A DNA stretch of 64,000 nt. Origin: JBFMFR01 sp040752025 (GTDB lineage: Bacteria > Chloroflexota > Anaerolineae > Anaerolineales > UBA4823). The position numbers and the translations under genes were made by a program. Below are positions 9,462 through 17,996 of the stretch, piece after piece. The stretch is taken from NCBI GenBank assembly GCA_040752025.1, contig JBFMFR010000010.1:1-64000 (forward strand), written 5' to 3'. Below the pieces are notes generated by a model. The model worked only from the letters and a program-made list of their open reading frames with translations. It searched no databases and had not been told where the DNA came from. Every line of letters starts with the position of its first letter. Position 1 is the first letter of the stretch.

Positions 9462-10493
9462 TTATGGGTGCAAGTTGAGGACTTTGGCGCCGCGGATCTG
9501 GCGGTTCTTCAGCTCGAGCAGGGCCTGGTTGGCGTCCTGCAAGGCGAACTCCTGGACTTCGGGCAGGATGGGGATGCGGGCAGCCAGCTCGAGGAACTCG
9601 ATGGCGTCACGGCGGGCCAGGTTAGCAACGCTCTTGATCTCCTTTTCCATCCACAGGTGGGCCGGGTAGTCGAGCGCGAGCAAGGCGTCTTTATCGCCAT
9701 CTTCTTTGCGAATGGCGTTGATCACCAGCCGTCCGCCGGGGGCCAGGTTGCGCATGGCCTCGACGACCGGCTTCCAGGCTGGAGTGGTGTCGATGATGCA
9801 GTCCAGGGGCTGCGGGGCGGTATCGGTGATTTCCCCGGCCCAGACGGCGCCCAACTGGCGGGCGAACGCCTGCTCGGAGGGGCTGCGCGAGAAGACGAAC
9901 ACTTTGGCCTGGGGGTATTGATAGCGCACCAGCTTGAGCACCAGGTGGGCTGAAGCGCCAAAGCCGGTCAGGCCCAGGTTCTGCCCGTCCTGCAGTCCGG
10001 TGAGGCGCAGGGAGCGGTAGCCGATGGCCCCGGCGCACAGGTGCGGGGCAGCCTGGACATCGCTAAAGGCGGCGGGGATGCGATAGGCGAAGCCCTCCGG
10101 CACGCTCATGTATTCGGCGTAGCCGCCGTTGGCGTCCCTCCCGGTGGCCTTGAACTGCTCGCACAGGTTCTCATCGCCGGCCAGGCAGTGGGCGCATTCG
10201 CCGCAGGCCGAAAAGATCCAGGCTACGCCGAGGCGCTCGCCAACCTGGAAAGCGCTGGCGCCTGGCCCCAACTCGACGACGCGCCCGACCACCTGGTGGC
10301 CCAGGATAACGGGCAGGCGCGGCGGGGGCGTGCGGCCCTCGATTTCGTCCAACTCGGTGTGGCACACGCCGCAGGCGCGCACTTCGATCAAGATCTCGCC
10401 ATCGCCGGGCTGCGGGGTGGGCACTTCGGCCAGCCGCAGGGGCGTTGAGTGGCTGGCCAGATCGACGATGCGCTCCAACAGCATGGCTTTCAT
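9462..10493 (-). CDS. Zinc-dependent alcohol dehydrogenase family protein
   Basis: A 343-residue medium-chain dehydrogenase. The catalytic zinc ligands are visible as Cys in ACGVCHTELDEIEG (about 37-41) and His in VILGHQVVGRV, and the structural zinc site as CGECAHCLAGDENLC at about 95-109. The Rossmann domain has TGFGASAHLVLKL in place of the usual GxGxxG. The overall pattern fits the bacterial AdhA/AdhP group that oxidises short alcohols or reduces aldehydes. Its ATG begins at the base next to the stop of the upstream Fe-S protein gene, so the two form a tight unit and may act together in redox metabolism. Confidence 0.92.
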   Translation of the reverse strand: MKAMLLERIVDLASHSTPLRLAEVPTPQPGDGEILIEVRACGVCHTELDEIEGRTPPPRLPVILGHQVVGRVVELGPGASAFQVGERLGVAWIFSACGECAHCLAGDENLCEQFKATGRDANGGYAEYMSVPEGFAYRIPAAFSDVQAAPHLCAGAIGYRSLRLTGLQDGQNLGLTGFGASAHLVLKLVRYQYPQAKVFVFSRSPSEQAFARQLGAVWAGEITDTAPQPLDCIIDTTPAWKPVVEAMRNLAPGGRLVINAIRKEDGDKDALLALDYPAHLWMEKEIKSVANLARRDAIEFLELAARIPILPEVQEFALQDANQALLELKNRQIRGAKVLNLHP

Positions 10494-11582
10494 CTACAGC
10501 ACCTGGTTGAGGTCGATGTGGCGGGCCTGGGAGCGCTGCAAGCGCCAGTCGTGTTCAGTGGGCGGCACGGGCAGCACTTCCTCCTCCGGGCGGCGCGCCA
10601 GGCTGAGGGCGCCTTCGGGGCAGGCGGGCACGCACACACCGCAGCCCACGCAGCGCAGGGCGTTGATCTGCACGTGGCTGTCCTGCATGCTCAAGGCATC
10701 GAACTGGCAGTAGTCGATGCAAGTTTCGCAGCCCAGGCACAGCTCAGAGAACACCTGGTTGACGAAAGCTGAACGCGCCACCACGTTGGCGATGCCCATT
10801 TCGGCCATGCCGCGCAGGATGCCGCACGAGCAGGTGCAGCAGTTGCAGATGTAGGAAATGCCCTCCTGGGTGTTGCTGACCGAGTGCACCAGGCCAGCCT
10901 GGGCGGCGCGGTTCAGGGTCTCCAGCGCCTGCTCCATCGTCAAGGCGTGGATCACGGGGCTGTGATCGAAGGCGCCGGGTTTCTGGCTGAGGGTCATGCA
11001 CACATCCACAGGGTGCGGGCAGGGATCGCCAATCAGGGCTTTTTGCACGCGGCAGATGCAGTCCAACACGCCCCAGGCCTGGGCGTCGCGCACCAACTGG
11101 CTGGCGCTTTCGAAGGGCTGCACTTCCATGTTATTCTGGATGCTCTCGCCGATGGGGACGACGCGGTGGATGGCAGGCTGGACCGCTAAAACCTGGCCGA
11201 AGGTTTGCTGATAATAGGTTTCGAACAGGTTGGCCAGCTCGGCGTCGACGCGCCCGGCCTGGGCCTCGTAGATGCCAACGACGAAGGGCATCAGGCCGTA
11301 CCCCAGGCCATCCGGGGTGCGCCCGGCGGTGATCAGGCCCTGGCGGGCCATGCGCTTGAGCTGTGCGCCCAGTTCTTCCGGGTCGAGGTCGCCCGGCAAG
11401 CGGGCGGCGAGTTGGGGGGGCGTCTCCAGGCTGAGGCGCAGCTCGGCTGCCAGGGCGGCCTGCTCGGGGGTGTACAGGCGCGCCAGCAGGCGCAGCTCGG
11501 CGCCATCCGGGGCGGCGGGGAAGCCGTTGGGCAGGGCATCCAGGCGCTGTGCCAGGCGGCGGTAGGCTTCGTTCTCTTGCAT
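10494..11582 (-). CDS. 4Fe-4S dicluster ferredoxin-like protein with helix-turn-helix-like N-terminus
   Basis: A 362-residue iron-sulfur protein. The C-terminal domain (about 262-330) has two classical cluster motifs, CLGCETCIDYC and CVGCGVCVPACP. Two further cysteine groups lie in the middle: CICR...DPCPHPVDVC at about 170-190 and CNCCTCSCG at about 235-243, so additional metal or cluster sites are likely. The first 90 residues look like a winged-helix (PEQAALAAELRLSLETPPQLAARL...MARQGLI). Proteins of this layout are common beside alcohol or aldehyde redox genes in anaerobes. It is immediately followed by the alcohol dehydrogenase gene without a gap. Confidence 0.85.
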   Translation of the reverse strand: MQENEAYRRLAQRLDALPNGFPAAPDGAELRLLARLYTPEQAALAAELRLSLETPPQLAARLPGDLDPEELGAQLKRMARQGLITAGRTPDGLGYGLMPFVVGIYEAQAGRVDAELANLFETYYQQTFGQVLAVQPAIHRVVPIGESIQNNMEVQPFESASQLVRDAQAWGVLDCICRVQKALIGDPCPHPVDVCMTLSQKPGAFDHSPVIHALTMEQALETLNRAAQAGLVHSVSNTQEGISYICNCCTCSCGILRGMAEMGIANVVARSAFVNQVFSELCLGCETCIDYCQFDALSMQDSHVQINALRCVGCGVCVPACPEGALSLARRPEEEVLPVPPTEHDWRLQRSQARHIDLNQVL

Positions 11583-11633
11583 CTTTTACCTCTACTTTCC
11601 TATAATCTAGTTAATCATCGAGTGAAAACCGGC

Positions 11634-11744
11634 TTATTCTAAGTAGAAGAGCGCCAGGCCCTGCACGCCGAACTCATGGCGCAGCCCGGGCAGGGCCTGG
11701 CGCAGGCTGGACAGGATTTGGGAGCGAGTGGATGATGGGTTCAC
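11634..11744 (-). pseudogene. Truncated MNT-type nucleotidyltransferase remnant
   Basis: A 36-codon open stretch from a GTG at 11744 to a TAA at 11634-11636. It reads TRSQILSSLRQALPGLRHEF, then GVQGLALF. That is the standard opening of minimal nucleotidyltransferases (MNT, the antitoxin of HEPN/MNT pairs), which continues as LALFGSxARG with the catalytic GS and DxD. Here the frame goes LALFYLE-stop, so it is cut just before the active site. No HEPN partner is visible. I infer a decayed toxin-antitoxin gene. The match is by eye from the characteristic I L..LR..LP.LR..FGV..LALF pattern. Confidence 0.6.
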
Positions 11745-11812
11745 CGGGCGTGTGCTCGGAGACCAGGGTCAGTTATAAATTATAGCAGGTTCTGGGAGTA
11801 AAGGCGGGCTGT

Positions 11813-12862
11813 CTACTGGCGGGTGCTGACGTAGATATCCGCCTCGATCATCTGGCGCATGTCGGCGGTGAAGTAGTGGTGCACGAAGTACAGGGTGCGC
11901 CCGTCGCCGGTCAGGGTGGGTTCGCCGGCGAAGGACGAGACGATTTCTGTGCAGGCATTCCACGATCCGTCCGGCTGGCGCAGGCAGCGAAAGACAGCCG
12001 GCCCCGGCGCTCCCTGGCGGCTGCCGGCATCGTACCACAGCTCCTGCCCGTTAGGGCTGACGAAGGGGCGGTTTTCGTCCCCGGGGGTGTTGACCGCCGC
12101 CCCCAGGTTTTGCGGCGCGGCCCAGCCCGTGGAAGCGCGCGGCGAGACCCACAGGTCGTACCCGCCTGCGCCGCCCGGGCGACTCGAGCCGAAGTACAGT
12201 TCGCTGCCGTCGGCAGTGAGGTGCATCTCGCCGGCCTGGTATTCCTGGTTGAGGGTCTGGCCGGCGTTTTGCCAATCGCTCCACCGGCCATTCTCGAAGA
12301 CGGCGGTGAAGAGGTCGACATCGCGGAAATTGCCAGCCCGCGCCGAGCAGAAGTACATCTGGTCGCCGAGCACGAAGGGGCAGCCGTCCAGGTGCACCTC
12401 GCCGGGGGCAGCCAGGGTCACCCGCTGCGGGTCCGCCCAGCCACCACCACTCCGCCTGGCGGCCCAGATGCCGGTGACGCCGTCGAAGAGCTGTTTCTCG
12501 GCGGGGATGTGCAGATCGGGGGTGAAGAAGAAATACAGGGTCTGGCCGTCCGGCAGGATGAAGGGGCTGTCTTCGGCGCCGGCGGTGTTGATGGGCGCGC
12601 CGAGCGGCTGCGGCCGGCTCCAGCCCGGGGCGATGAGCGGCTGCCAGCGATCCTCAGCGGGGGCGACCTTGACGGCGCCGGCGGGGATGGAAGCCAGGCG
12701 GTCGGCGGGCGTGGGTGTGGCGGCGGTCTCGGTCACGGCGCTGGCCGTGGGAGAGGAGGGAACAGGGGACACCGATTGGCCGCAGGCCAGGCTCAACAAT
12801 AATAGAACGATGAGGGGGCCGAGGTTCCGCTGCTTGGGATGCGTGCAAACCACTGCTTTCAT
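11813..12862 (-). CDS. PD40/WD40-like beta-propeller lipoprotein
   Basis: A 349-residue secreted protein, started at the ATG at 12862 because that codon overlaps the stop of the upstream gene as ATGA. An ATG three codons earlier is also possible. The signal peptide ends in LSLAC, a lipobox. After a Pro/Thr linker come repeats of the PD40 type (GAEDSPFILPDGQTLYFFF, TADGSELYFGSSRPGGAGG, NRPFVSPNGQELWYD, TLTGDGRTLYFVHHYF), as in TolB- and OmpA-associated propellers. The YDLWVS and NLGAAVNTPGDE motifs are typical. Its job is unknown; it is coupled to another propeller lipoprotein. Confidence 0.88.
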   Translation of the reverse strand: MKAVVCTHPKQRNLGPLIVLLLLSLACGQSVSPVPSSPTASAVTETAATPTPADRLASIPAGAVKVAPAEDRWQPLIAPGWSRPQPLGAPINTAGAEDSPFILPDGQTLYFFFTPDLHIPAEKQLFDGVTGIWAARRSGGGWADPQRVTLAAPGEVHLDGCPFVLGDQMYFCSARAGNFRDVDLFTAVFENGRWSDWQNAGQTLNQEYQAGEMHLTADGSELYFGSSRPGGAGGYDLWVSPRASTGWAAPQNLGAAVNTPGDENRPFVSPNGQELWYDAGSRQGAPGPAVFRCLRQPDGSWNACTEIVSSFAGEPTLTGDGRTLYFVHHYFTADMRQMIEADIYVSTRQ

Positions 12863-13854
12863 TGCCACCACTCTCCGATGAAGTATATCCTGGAATCATC
12901 CCCGGAGAAAACCGCGGCGTGGGCCAAGAACTCGTTGGGGAAGTAGTCGGGCGTGATGTTGTGCTGATGGGTGCCATCGGCGTTCATGATGTACAGGTCG
13001 TATTGGCCTCGATCGTGGATGGCTGCGACTGTGTAGACCAGCCGGTCGCCGGCGTGCGACCAGCTTGCCAGGCCCTGGGCATAGCCAGTGTCTGTCAGGC
13101 GCTTTTCGCCGCTGCCATCGGCGTTGATGATGAAGAAATTATAGCTACCGTGCGGGCTGTCGTCGCCTTCCAGGCGCTCGAAGACCACCCGGTCGTCGTT
13201 GGGGCTCAGGCGCGGGTCGTAGTCGCCGAAGGGCAGGTTGGCCTGGCCCCATTCCCCGGCGTGCGGCGGCAGCGTGAGCGGCGCCGGGTTGCTCCCATCG
13301 GCCTGCATTACCCAGATGCGGCTGTCCGCGGTGAAAACGATGCGGTTCCCAACCCAATCGACGTCGGCGTCGTGGCCACCGGAGTCGTACAGCCGGCGCA
13401 GGCCGCTGCCATCCGCCTGCATCACATATAGATCGAGATCGTTCTGGCGCAGGGAAAGGAAAGCGATCTGGCTCCCGTCGCTGGACCAGGCCGGATAGAG
13501 GTCCCAAAAGCGATCCTGCGTGAGCCTTTCGAATCCGCTGCTATCCAGCCTGACGGTGCAGATTTCGGAATATTCGTCGCCATCGCCTTCGACCTTTTGG
13601 GCGAAAACCAGGCGATCTCCCTGGCCGTTCAGCCGCAAGGCGGACGCCTGAATCTCCCGGGGAGAAGTGTAGATCAATTGCATCTCCTGCGTTTTCAGAT
13701 CCAGGGCGTAGATGCCCCATCTGCCCTCGTGTGGAACCGTGCGCACGGGCAGTTGGGAGGGGGCTGGGGAGCGGGCAGGCGCTTGCAGGTTTCCGCCGCA
13801 CGCCAGCCCGGCCAGCAGCAAGGCAAAGATCGTCAGGCAGATTACGCGGTGCAT
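12859..13854 (-). CDS. TolB-like beta-propeller lipoprotein
   Basis: A 331-residue secreted protein. The frame is open to 13965, but the ATG at 13854 directly precedes a signal peptide ending in the lipobox LAGLAC (about 14-19), so I start there. Five or six TolB-type repeats follow, for example LYPAWSSDGSQIAFLSLRQ, DLDLYVMQADGSGLRRLYDS, RIWVMQADGSNPAPLTLPP and ASWSHAGDRLVYTVAAI. It is the first gene of a coupled pair with the next propeller lipoprotein. Bacterial TolB proper works with Pal, but these stand-alone lipoproteins have no known partner here. Confidence 0.88.
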   Translation of the reverse strand: MHRVICLTIFALLLAGLACGGNLQAPARSPAPSQLPVRTVPHEGRWGIYALDLKTQEMQLIYTSPREIQASALRLNGQGDRLVFAQKVEGDGDEYSEICTVRLDSSGFERLTQDRFWDLYPAWSSDGSQIAFLSLRQNDLDLYVMQADGSGLRRLYDSGGHDADVDWVGNRIVFTADSRIWVMQADGSNPAPLTLPPHAGEWGQANLPFGDYDPRLSPNDDRVVFERLEGDDSPHGSYNFFIINADGSGEKRLTDTGYAQGLASWSHAGDRLVYTVAAIHDRGQYDLYIMNADGTHQHNITPDYFPNEFLAHAAVFSGDDSRIYFIGEWWQ

Positions 13855-14097
13855 TAATTTAAGTACAGGAATTGCAGGGGAAATGTTGCAGAACTGAATG
13901 TAAAAGCAGGCAACCTCGTGCGTTCCATCCAGGCCGGCGCGGAAGACCACCGGGTAAAAGTACATCTGGACGCCGAGAAACCAGGTTCACCCTCCAAAGT
14001 AGTTTTCACCGCAAGGAGGAAAGCCAGGGCAGATTACATACGGAATGGGCTTGATATTTGATGCTATGCTGCCAAAGCTCAAAACCTGCTGTAAAAT

Positions 14098-14116
14098 AAT
14101 TGCACGCGGTGCAATT
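14098..14116. promoter_or_regulatory. 19-bp perfect palindrome
   Basis: AATTGCAC-GCG-GTGCAATT is a perfect 8-bp inverted repeat with a 3-base centre, the size of a dimeric repressor site. It lies about 18 bases before the HsdS fragment. TAAAAT immediately precedes it. No regulator gene is next to it, so it could be a leftover from the lost upstream gene. Confidence 0.35.
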
Positions 14117-14133
14117 CTGGGGTATAGTTGGCT

Positions 14134-14424
14134 ATGAGGCAGGAGCGCATCTTGCCTGAAACACTCGATGTTTATTTCCAGACTCCTTCGGTTTGGCCAA
14201 TGATTTCTGAGATCAGCACCGGGACCAATGCCCGGCGCAAGCGCCTGCACCCTTCGGCTTTCCTGGCTTATGAGATGCCGCTGCCGCCAATGAAGACGCA
14301 GCTCCGGCTGCGCGAAATGAAACGCCGGGTGGATGAGTTGAGGAAGCGGCATGCGCTGCAAAGGATGGAGTTGGAGAAGTTGATGCCGGCGGTGTTGGAT
14401 CGGGCATTTCGTGGGGAGTTATGA
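14134..14424 (+). pseudogene. C-terminal fragment of a type I restriction specificity subunit (HsdS)
   Basis: A 96-codon remnant that reads like the end of an HsdS protein: VYFQTPSVWPMISEISTG, then NARRKRLHPSAFLAYEMPLP, then the coiled-coil KTQLRLREMKRRVDELRKRH and the closing LMPAVLDRAFRGEL, which is the near-universal HsdS ending. A full HsdS is about 400 residues with two target-recognition domains; only the last half of the second survives. A TAG lies just upstream in frame, and no hsdM or hsdR is present. It is an orphan relic in a region that also holds a truncated nucleotidyltransferase. Confidence 0.75.
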
Positions 14425-14482
14425 CCCTGGTAGTTTTATTAGAGTTTCCAGAACAGGGGGACTATAATTTCAATAGAACATT

Positions 14483-14520
14483 ATGGGAAGATTCTGGGAT
14501 GATATGGGACGATTGTGGGA
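14483..14520. repeat. Imperfect direct repeat, two 17-bp units
   Basis: ATGGGAAGATTCTGGGA at 14483-14499 is repeated as ATGGGACGATTGTGGGA at 14504-14520 with two mismatches and a 21-base period. The stretch 14425-14645 holds no recognisable gene. A 29-codon frame from 14483 covers the repeat but resembles nothing. Confidence 0.4.
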
Positions 14521-14645
14521 ACATCTGAGATTATGGCAGTGGAAAGCGAGTGAAGCATGGGCGCACCGCTGACTATCCTGGCTCTGCGCTGCGACCTGGA
14601 ATCCACGGTGGCCTTCCATTGGATGCAGGGCTCTAACAGCGCGCC

Positions 14646-15239
14646 TCACTTCCCTTGATCGGCGCTGGTCGCAGCCGCCAGCATCCCCCCAACACAGGAA
14701 CCCTGGAACTCTTCAGCCAGGATGTCCATCAGCAGCACGTCGTACTTCTGCCCGGCGATGATGCGGGCCTGCCGGCGCCGGCCGATTTCTTTGAAGCCCA
14801 CTTTTTTATAACAGGCAATCGCCCGCGCGTTGAAAGCAAAAACTCCCAACATGATACTGTTCAGATTGAGCAGGTTGAAGCCATAGTCCACCAGCAGCCG
14901 GGTGGCCTCTGTGCCATAGCCTTGCCCCCAATAGCTCTTTTCTCCAATAGCCATGCCTAACATGGCGCGCCGGTCGATGGGATCGATCGCAAACAGCAGC
15001 CCGCGTCCGATCGGAAAGTCATTTTCCAGCGCCACGATGGTGAAGATGTAACTCTGGTCTCGGATGATCCCGGCCAGGTCTTCCCTGGCCTTTTCCAGGG
15101 AATAAGGCAGGTAGACTTCGTCTCCCAACGGAAGGCTGATCTCGGGGTTGTTGAACCATTCCACCCATTTCTCTGCATCGGTTGCCTGGCAAGGCGATAG
15201 ATAGCATTTCTGTCCGGCGAGTTTTTTGAAATACGGCAT
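14646..15239 (-). CDS. GNAT acetyltransferase, RimJ/RimL type
   Basis: A 197-residue GNAT of the type that acetylates ribosomal protein N-termini or small amines. I start at the ATG at 15239, which has AAGGAC at the right distance; a TTG five codons earlier is less likely. Visible features are the opening LAGQKCYLSPCQATDAEKWV, the catalytic-core strand RAMLGMAIGEKSYWGQGYG with the acetyl-CoA loop, ATRLLVDYGFNLLNLNSIML and the terminal KVGFKEIGRRRQA. The last 20 residues are an extra low-complexity tail. It is preceded by the pentapeptide gene on the same strand with a hairpin between them. Confidence 0.9.
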   Translation of the reverse strand: MPYFKKLAGQKCYLSPCQATDAEKWVEWFNNPEISLPLGDEVYLPYSLEKAREDLAGIIRDQSYIFTIVALENDFPIGRGLLFAIDPIDRRAMLGMAIGEKSYWGQGYGTEATRLLVDYGFNLLNLNSIMLGVFAFNARAIACYKKVGFKEIGRRRQARIIAGQKYDVLLMDILAEEFQGSCVGGMLAAATSADQGK

Positions 15240-15270
15240 GGCCTTGTCCTTCAAGAGGTTTCAAACGATT

Positions 15271-15292
15271 CCCGCACCTTCTATGGTGCGGG
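15271..15292 (-). terminator. Hairpin at the end of the pentapeptide gene
   Basis: CCCGCACC and GGTGCGGG form a perfect 8-bp stem with a 6-base loop that covers the stop codon of the pentapeptide gene. On the minus strand it is followed by AATCGTTTG, a weak T tail, so it may terminate only partly before the downstream GNAT gene. Confidence 0.5.
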
Positions 15293-16441
15293 CGTAGGAG
15301 GCGGCGTCTGTGTTACCACCACCGTCGGCAGCACGTGCACGGCCGGATCGAACGTCTCCCCATCCGGCATAGTCGCCCCCTCCAAAGAATAGGCCAAGGC
15401 AAGTTGCTCGTAAGAGATTGTCGCTCTGCTCAGATCGGCTCCGCGCAGGTATGCATGGAACATGTAGGCATCGCTCAGGTTGGCCCCGCTCAGGTCAGCA
15501 CTGCTCAGGAAGGCATATCTCAGGTTGGCCGCGATCAAGTTGGCGCGAAACAAATTGGCATCATTTAGATTGACCCCGCTCAAATCGGCATTGCTCAGGT
15601 TGGTATAGCTCAAATCTCTGCCAGACAAATCCGCGCCAGCGACGCCCTGGTTCACAATCTCCCACACAAATTGCCATTTGTCATCCAACAGGGTTGACTC
15701 ATCGATCACTGCGCCGCGCAGGTTGACTCTGTTCAGATCGGCAAAACTCAGGTTGGCCGTGCTCAGGTTTGTATAGCCCAAATTGGCCATGTTCAGGTTG
15801 GTATAGCTCAGATCGGACTCGCTCAGATCTACAAGCCTCAAGTCGGTCGCGGCCAGGGTGGCATGAGACAGGTTAGCCTTGCTCAGGTTGGTTCCTTTCA
15901 AATCGGCCTCGCTCAAGTCAGCACTGCTCATGTTGGTATACCTTAGATCGGCCACAACCAAATTGGCATGCGACAGGTTGGCTCCATTCAAGTCGGCCCC
16001 GCTCAGGTCCGCTCCGTTCAAGTAGGCATCGCTCAAGTTGACCCCACTCAGATCGGCCCCCTCGAGGGAAATGATAGCATCCTTTCCTTTTACCAGCTTC
16101 TCTTCGTATAGAAATTGCACCAGTCGCCCCTTGCGTTCGCTATCCAGAATTTTCAGCGTTTCCAGCGTTTTCGTATTGGCACTTGCCCTTACCTCAGATT
16201 CTTTGGTTGCGCCACGCAGATTTTGCCGCTGCATCAGCGCTGTCATGTCATCGAAATAGGCCTGCAAAACTTGCTCGTTGTTCCTGTCCTGCTCAACAGC
16301 CAGGGTGCGCGCTTGCTTGTACCACAGCACCCCCGCTGCCAGCACCACGAGTGCAATCAGCAACGACAGCCGAACCCACAACGATTTTCCTCTCAGCCCG
16401 CCCAAAGTGCGTTGCTTTTTCCTCTCAACATCTTGCTGCAT
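15281..16441 (-). CDS. Membrane-anchored pentapeptide-repeat protein
   Basis: A 386-residue protein. I start at the ATG at 16441, preceded by GGGAAGGG; a GTG five codons earlier opens the same frame. Residues 1-20 are basic, then one transmembrane helix (LWVRLSLLIALVVLAAGVLW). A short helical region (DRNNEQVLQAYFDDMTALMQ...) is followed by about 40 A(D/N)LSX-type pentapeptides from about 125 to 360, with one interruption near 235-255 (IDESTLLDDKWQFVWEIVNQ). The repeats fold into a right-handed square beta helix. The N-terminal layout is the one common in cyanobacteria and Chloroflexota, where the function is unknown. It is not a Qnr-type gyrase protector by context. Confidence 0.92.
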   Translation of the reverse strand: MQQDVERKKQRTLGGLRGKSLWVRLSLLIALVVLAAGVLWYKQARTLAVEQDRNNEQVLQAYFDDMTALMQRQNLRGATKESEVRASANTKTLETLKILDSERKGRLVQFLYEEKLVKGKDAIISLEGADLSGVNLSDAYLNGADLSGADLNGANLSHANLVVADLRYTNMSSADLSEADLKGTNLSKANLSHATLAATDLRLVDLSESDLSYTNLNMANLGYTNLSTANLSFADLNRVNLRGAVIDESTLLDDKWQFVWEIVNQGVAGADLSGRDLSYTNLSNADLSGVNLNDANLFRANLIAANLRYAFLSSADLSGANLSDAYMFHAYLRGADLSRATISYEQLALAYSLEGATMPDGETFDPAVHVLPTVVVTQTPPPTPAP

Positions 16442-16525
16442 CTTTACCCTTCCCACATTTCAATCTGGTTGCTCAAACCCGCGCTATATTTCACCCTCTA
16501 ATTTTACAGGAATTGCCGCTCAGAT

Positions 16526-17878
16526 TCAACTGGCGATGCTCACCTTTTCCTCGCCAGCCTCTCTGAGGCCCGCCAGCACCGGCCTGGCACGCCACCACAG
16601 CCAACTGGTCTGGGTGGCAACGCTGGCGGTGATGGCCAGCAGGCCGACGAGCAGGCCGGACAGGCCGCCCCACACCACCCCGCCGACCAGGATCACGGCG
16701 CTGGTGAGCAGGTAGATGACGACCGACTCGGTGATGCCGTTCGTGCGCCGCCCGTACAGGATTGCCCCCTGGTACCAGGACTGCAAAACGCTCAGGGCGG
16801 GCAGGGGCAGGGCCAGCCAGATGCCGGCCTGGGCCAGCTCCACCAGGTGGGGCGGCAGGGCTGAGACGTCCCCAAACCAGAAGTGGGAGAGCGGCGTGGC
16901 GGCGATGAGCAGCAGGGCCAGGGTGGTGGCAGCCGACATATACAGGCTGAAGCGCCACAGGCCAGGGGCCGAGCCGGGCCTGTCCAGCAATGCGACAACG
17001 ACTTCGTTGTAGGCGATGCCCAGGCTGCGCAGCATGAAGATCAGGCCGGTGAGCACCGGCCAGACGGCCAGGGAGGCCAGGGCCTCGGGCATGCGGCTGA
17101 TGGCGGCGCTGCCGATGGGGTTGGCGATCAGGGAGAGCAGGGAGGTCATCACCAGGGGGATGTAGAAGGCCCAGAAGGCGCTCCAGGTCAGGGCGGGCTG
17201 GACGGGTGGGGCGGGTTTGATTTCGCTGTTCAAGACCGGGCGGATCACCAGGCTGACGTAGATGGCCTCGGTGGTCACGCCGGTGGCCACGGCGCTGCTG
17301 GCGACGACGATGCCGGGCAGGCGCGCCAGGTAGCCGATGATCAAAACGCTGACGTTGGCGACCAGGCGCACGAAGGTGCCCAGGCCAACGGCCCGCGAGC
17401 GCCCGGTGCGGATCAACACGCCCTGGTTGAAGCGCCGGTAGGCGATGGTCCAGGTCCAGGGGAGCATGATCTGCAGACCGGTGCGGGCCGGCTCGACGAT
17501 CTCTGCCGGCGCGCCGAGCAGGCCGCGCACCACCAGGTCGTAGAGCGGGGTGAAGGCCACCAGCAGGTGCAGCAAGGTCAGGCTGGCGCCGGCGGCGTTC
17601 ATGTAGCGCCGCACCAGGCTGTAGGAGGCCCAATCTTTGCTCAGGGCGGTGGAGGCCGCCAGGAGCATGATGATGGGGGCCTCGATGATCAGGGCCAGGG
17701 GGAAGACCACCCCGCCGTAGGCCGCCAGGTGGATTTCAGGGTCGGACAGGCGGGCAACGACGATGCTCAAGGCGGGCATCTCCAGGCTCATCAGCAGCCA
17801 ACTGGCAGCCAGCGGCCACCAGGTGGCGAAAATGCGGCGCAGGGTGATGGCGTTTGGGGTAGCAGGAGAATTGGTCAA
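16526..17878 (-). CDS. Polytopic membrane protein, ANK/MATE-like (MOP superfamily)
   Basis: A 450-residue protein with about twelve transmembrane helices. The opening WWPLAASWLLMSLEMPALSI and the segment AAYGGVVFPLALIIEAPIIM, followed by AASTALSKDW, look like the progressive-ankylosis (ANKH) branch of the MATE-like transporters. The start is a TTG at 17878 with AAGGA eight bases upstream; no ATG exists near it. Substrate is unknown; ANKH proteins in animals export citrate, ATP or pyrophosphate. It is transcribed divergently from the TetR gene, across the operator at 17997, so the regulator could control it too. Confidence 0.8.
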   Translation of the reverse strand: MTNSPATPNAITLRRIFATWWPLAASWLLMSLEMPALSIVVARLSDPEIHLAAYGGVVFPLALIIEAPIIMLLAASTALSKDWASYSLVRRYMNAAGASLTLLHLLVAFTPLYDLVVRGLLGAPAEIVEPARTGLQIMLPWTWTIAYRRFNQGVLIRTGRSRAVGLGTFVRLVANVSVLIIGYLARLPGIVVASSAVATGVTTEAIYVSLVIRPVLNSEIKPAPPVQPALTWSAFWAFYIPLVMTSLLSLIANPIGSAAISRMPEALASLAVWPVLTGLIFMLRSLGIAYNEVVVALLDRPGSAPGLWRFSLYMSAATTLALLLIAATPLSHFWFGDVSALPPHLVELAQAGIWLALPLPALSVLQSWYQGAILYGRRTNGITESVVIYLLTSAVILVGGVVWGGLSGLLVGLLAITASVATQTSWLWWRARPVLAGLREAGEEKVSIAS

Positions 17879-17962
17879 ATGCTGATCCTTGAGGGTGCCG
17901 GCTCGGTTTACTGCTGGAGCAGTTACCAGATGCGATGCACTTGATTATACCTGTGAACCTAC

Positions 17963-17991
17963 TTGACAAACGTTCTGGGATTTGCTATGAT
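17963..17991 (+). promoter_or_regulatory. Sigma-70-type promoter of the tetR-acyl-CoA dehydrogenase unit
   Basis: TTGACA at 17963-17968 and TATGAT at 17986-17991 are separated by exactly 17 bases. Transcription would begin near 17998, inside the inverted repeat described next, which is the classic place for autorepression. Confidence 0.8.
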
Positions 17992-17996
17992 AAAAC

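Noticed and set aside
15300..16080. Dense nucleotide repetition considered as a repeat array
   Set aside because: It is the coding pattern of A(D/N)LSX pentapeptides in one open frame.
16491..17633. 380-codon minus-strand ORF in another frame of the MATE-like gene
   Set aside because: Its product is Arg/Pro-rich and lacks transmembrane order, whereas the overlapping frame gives twelve clean helices.
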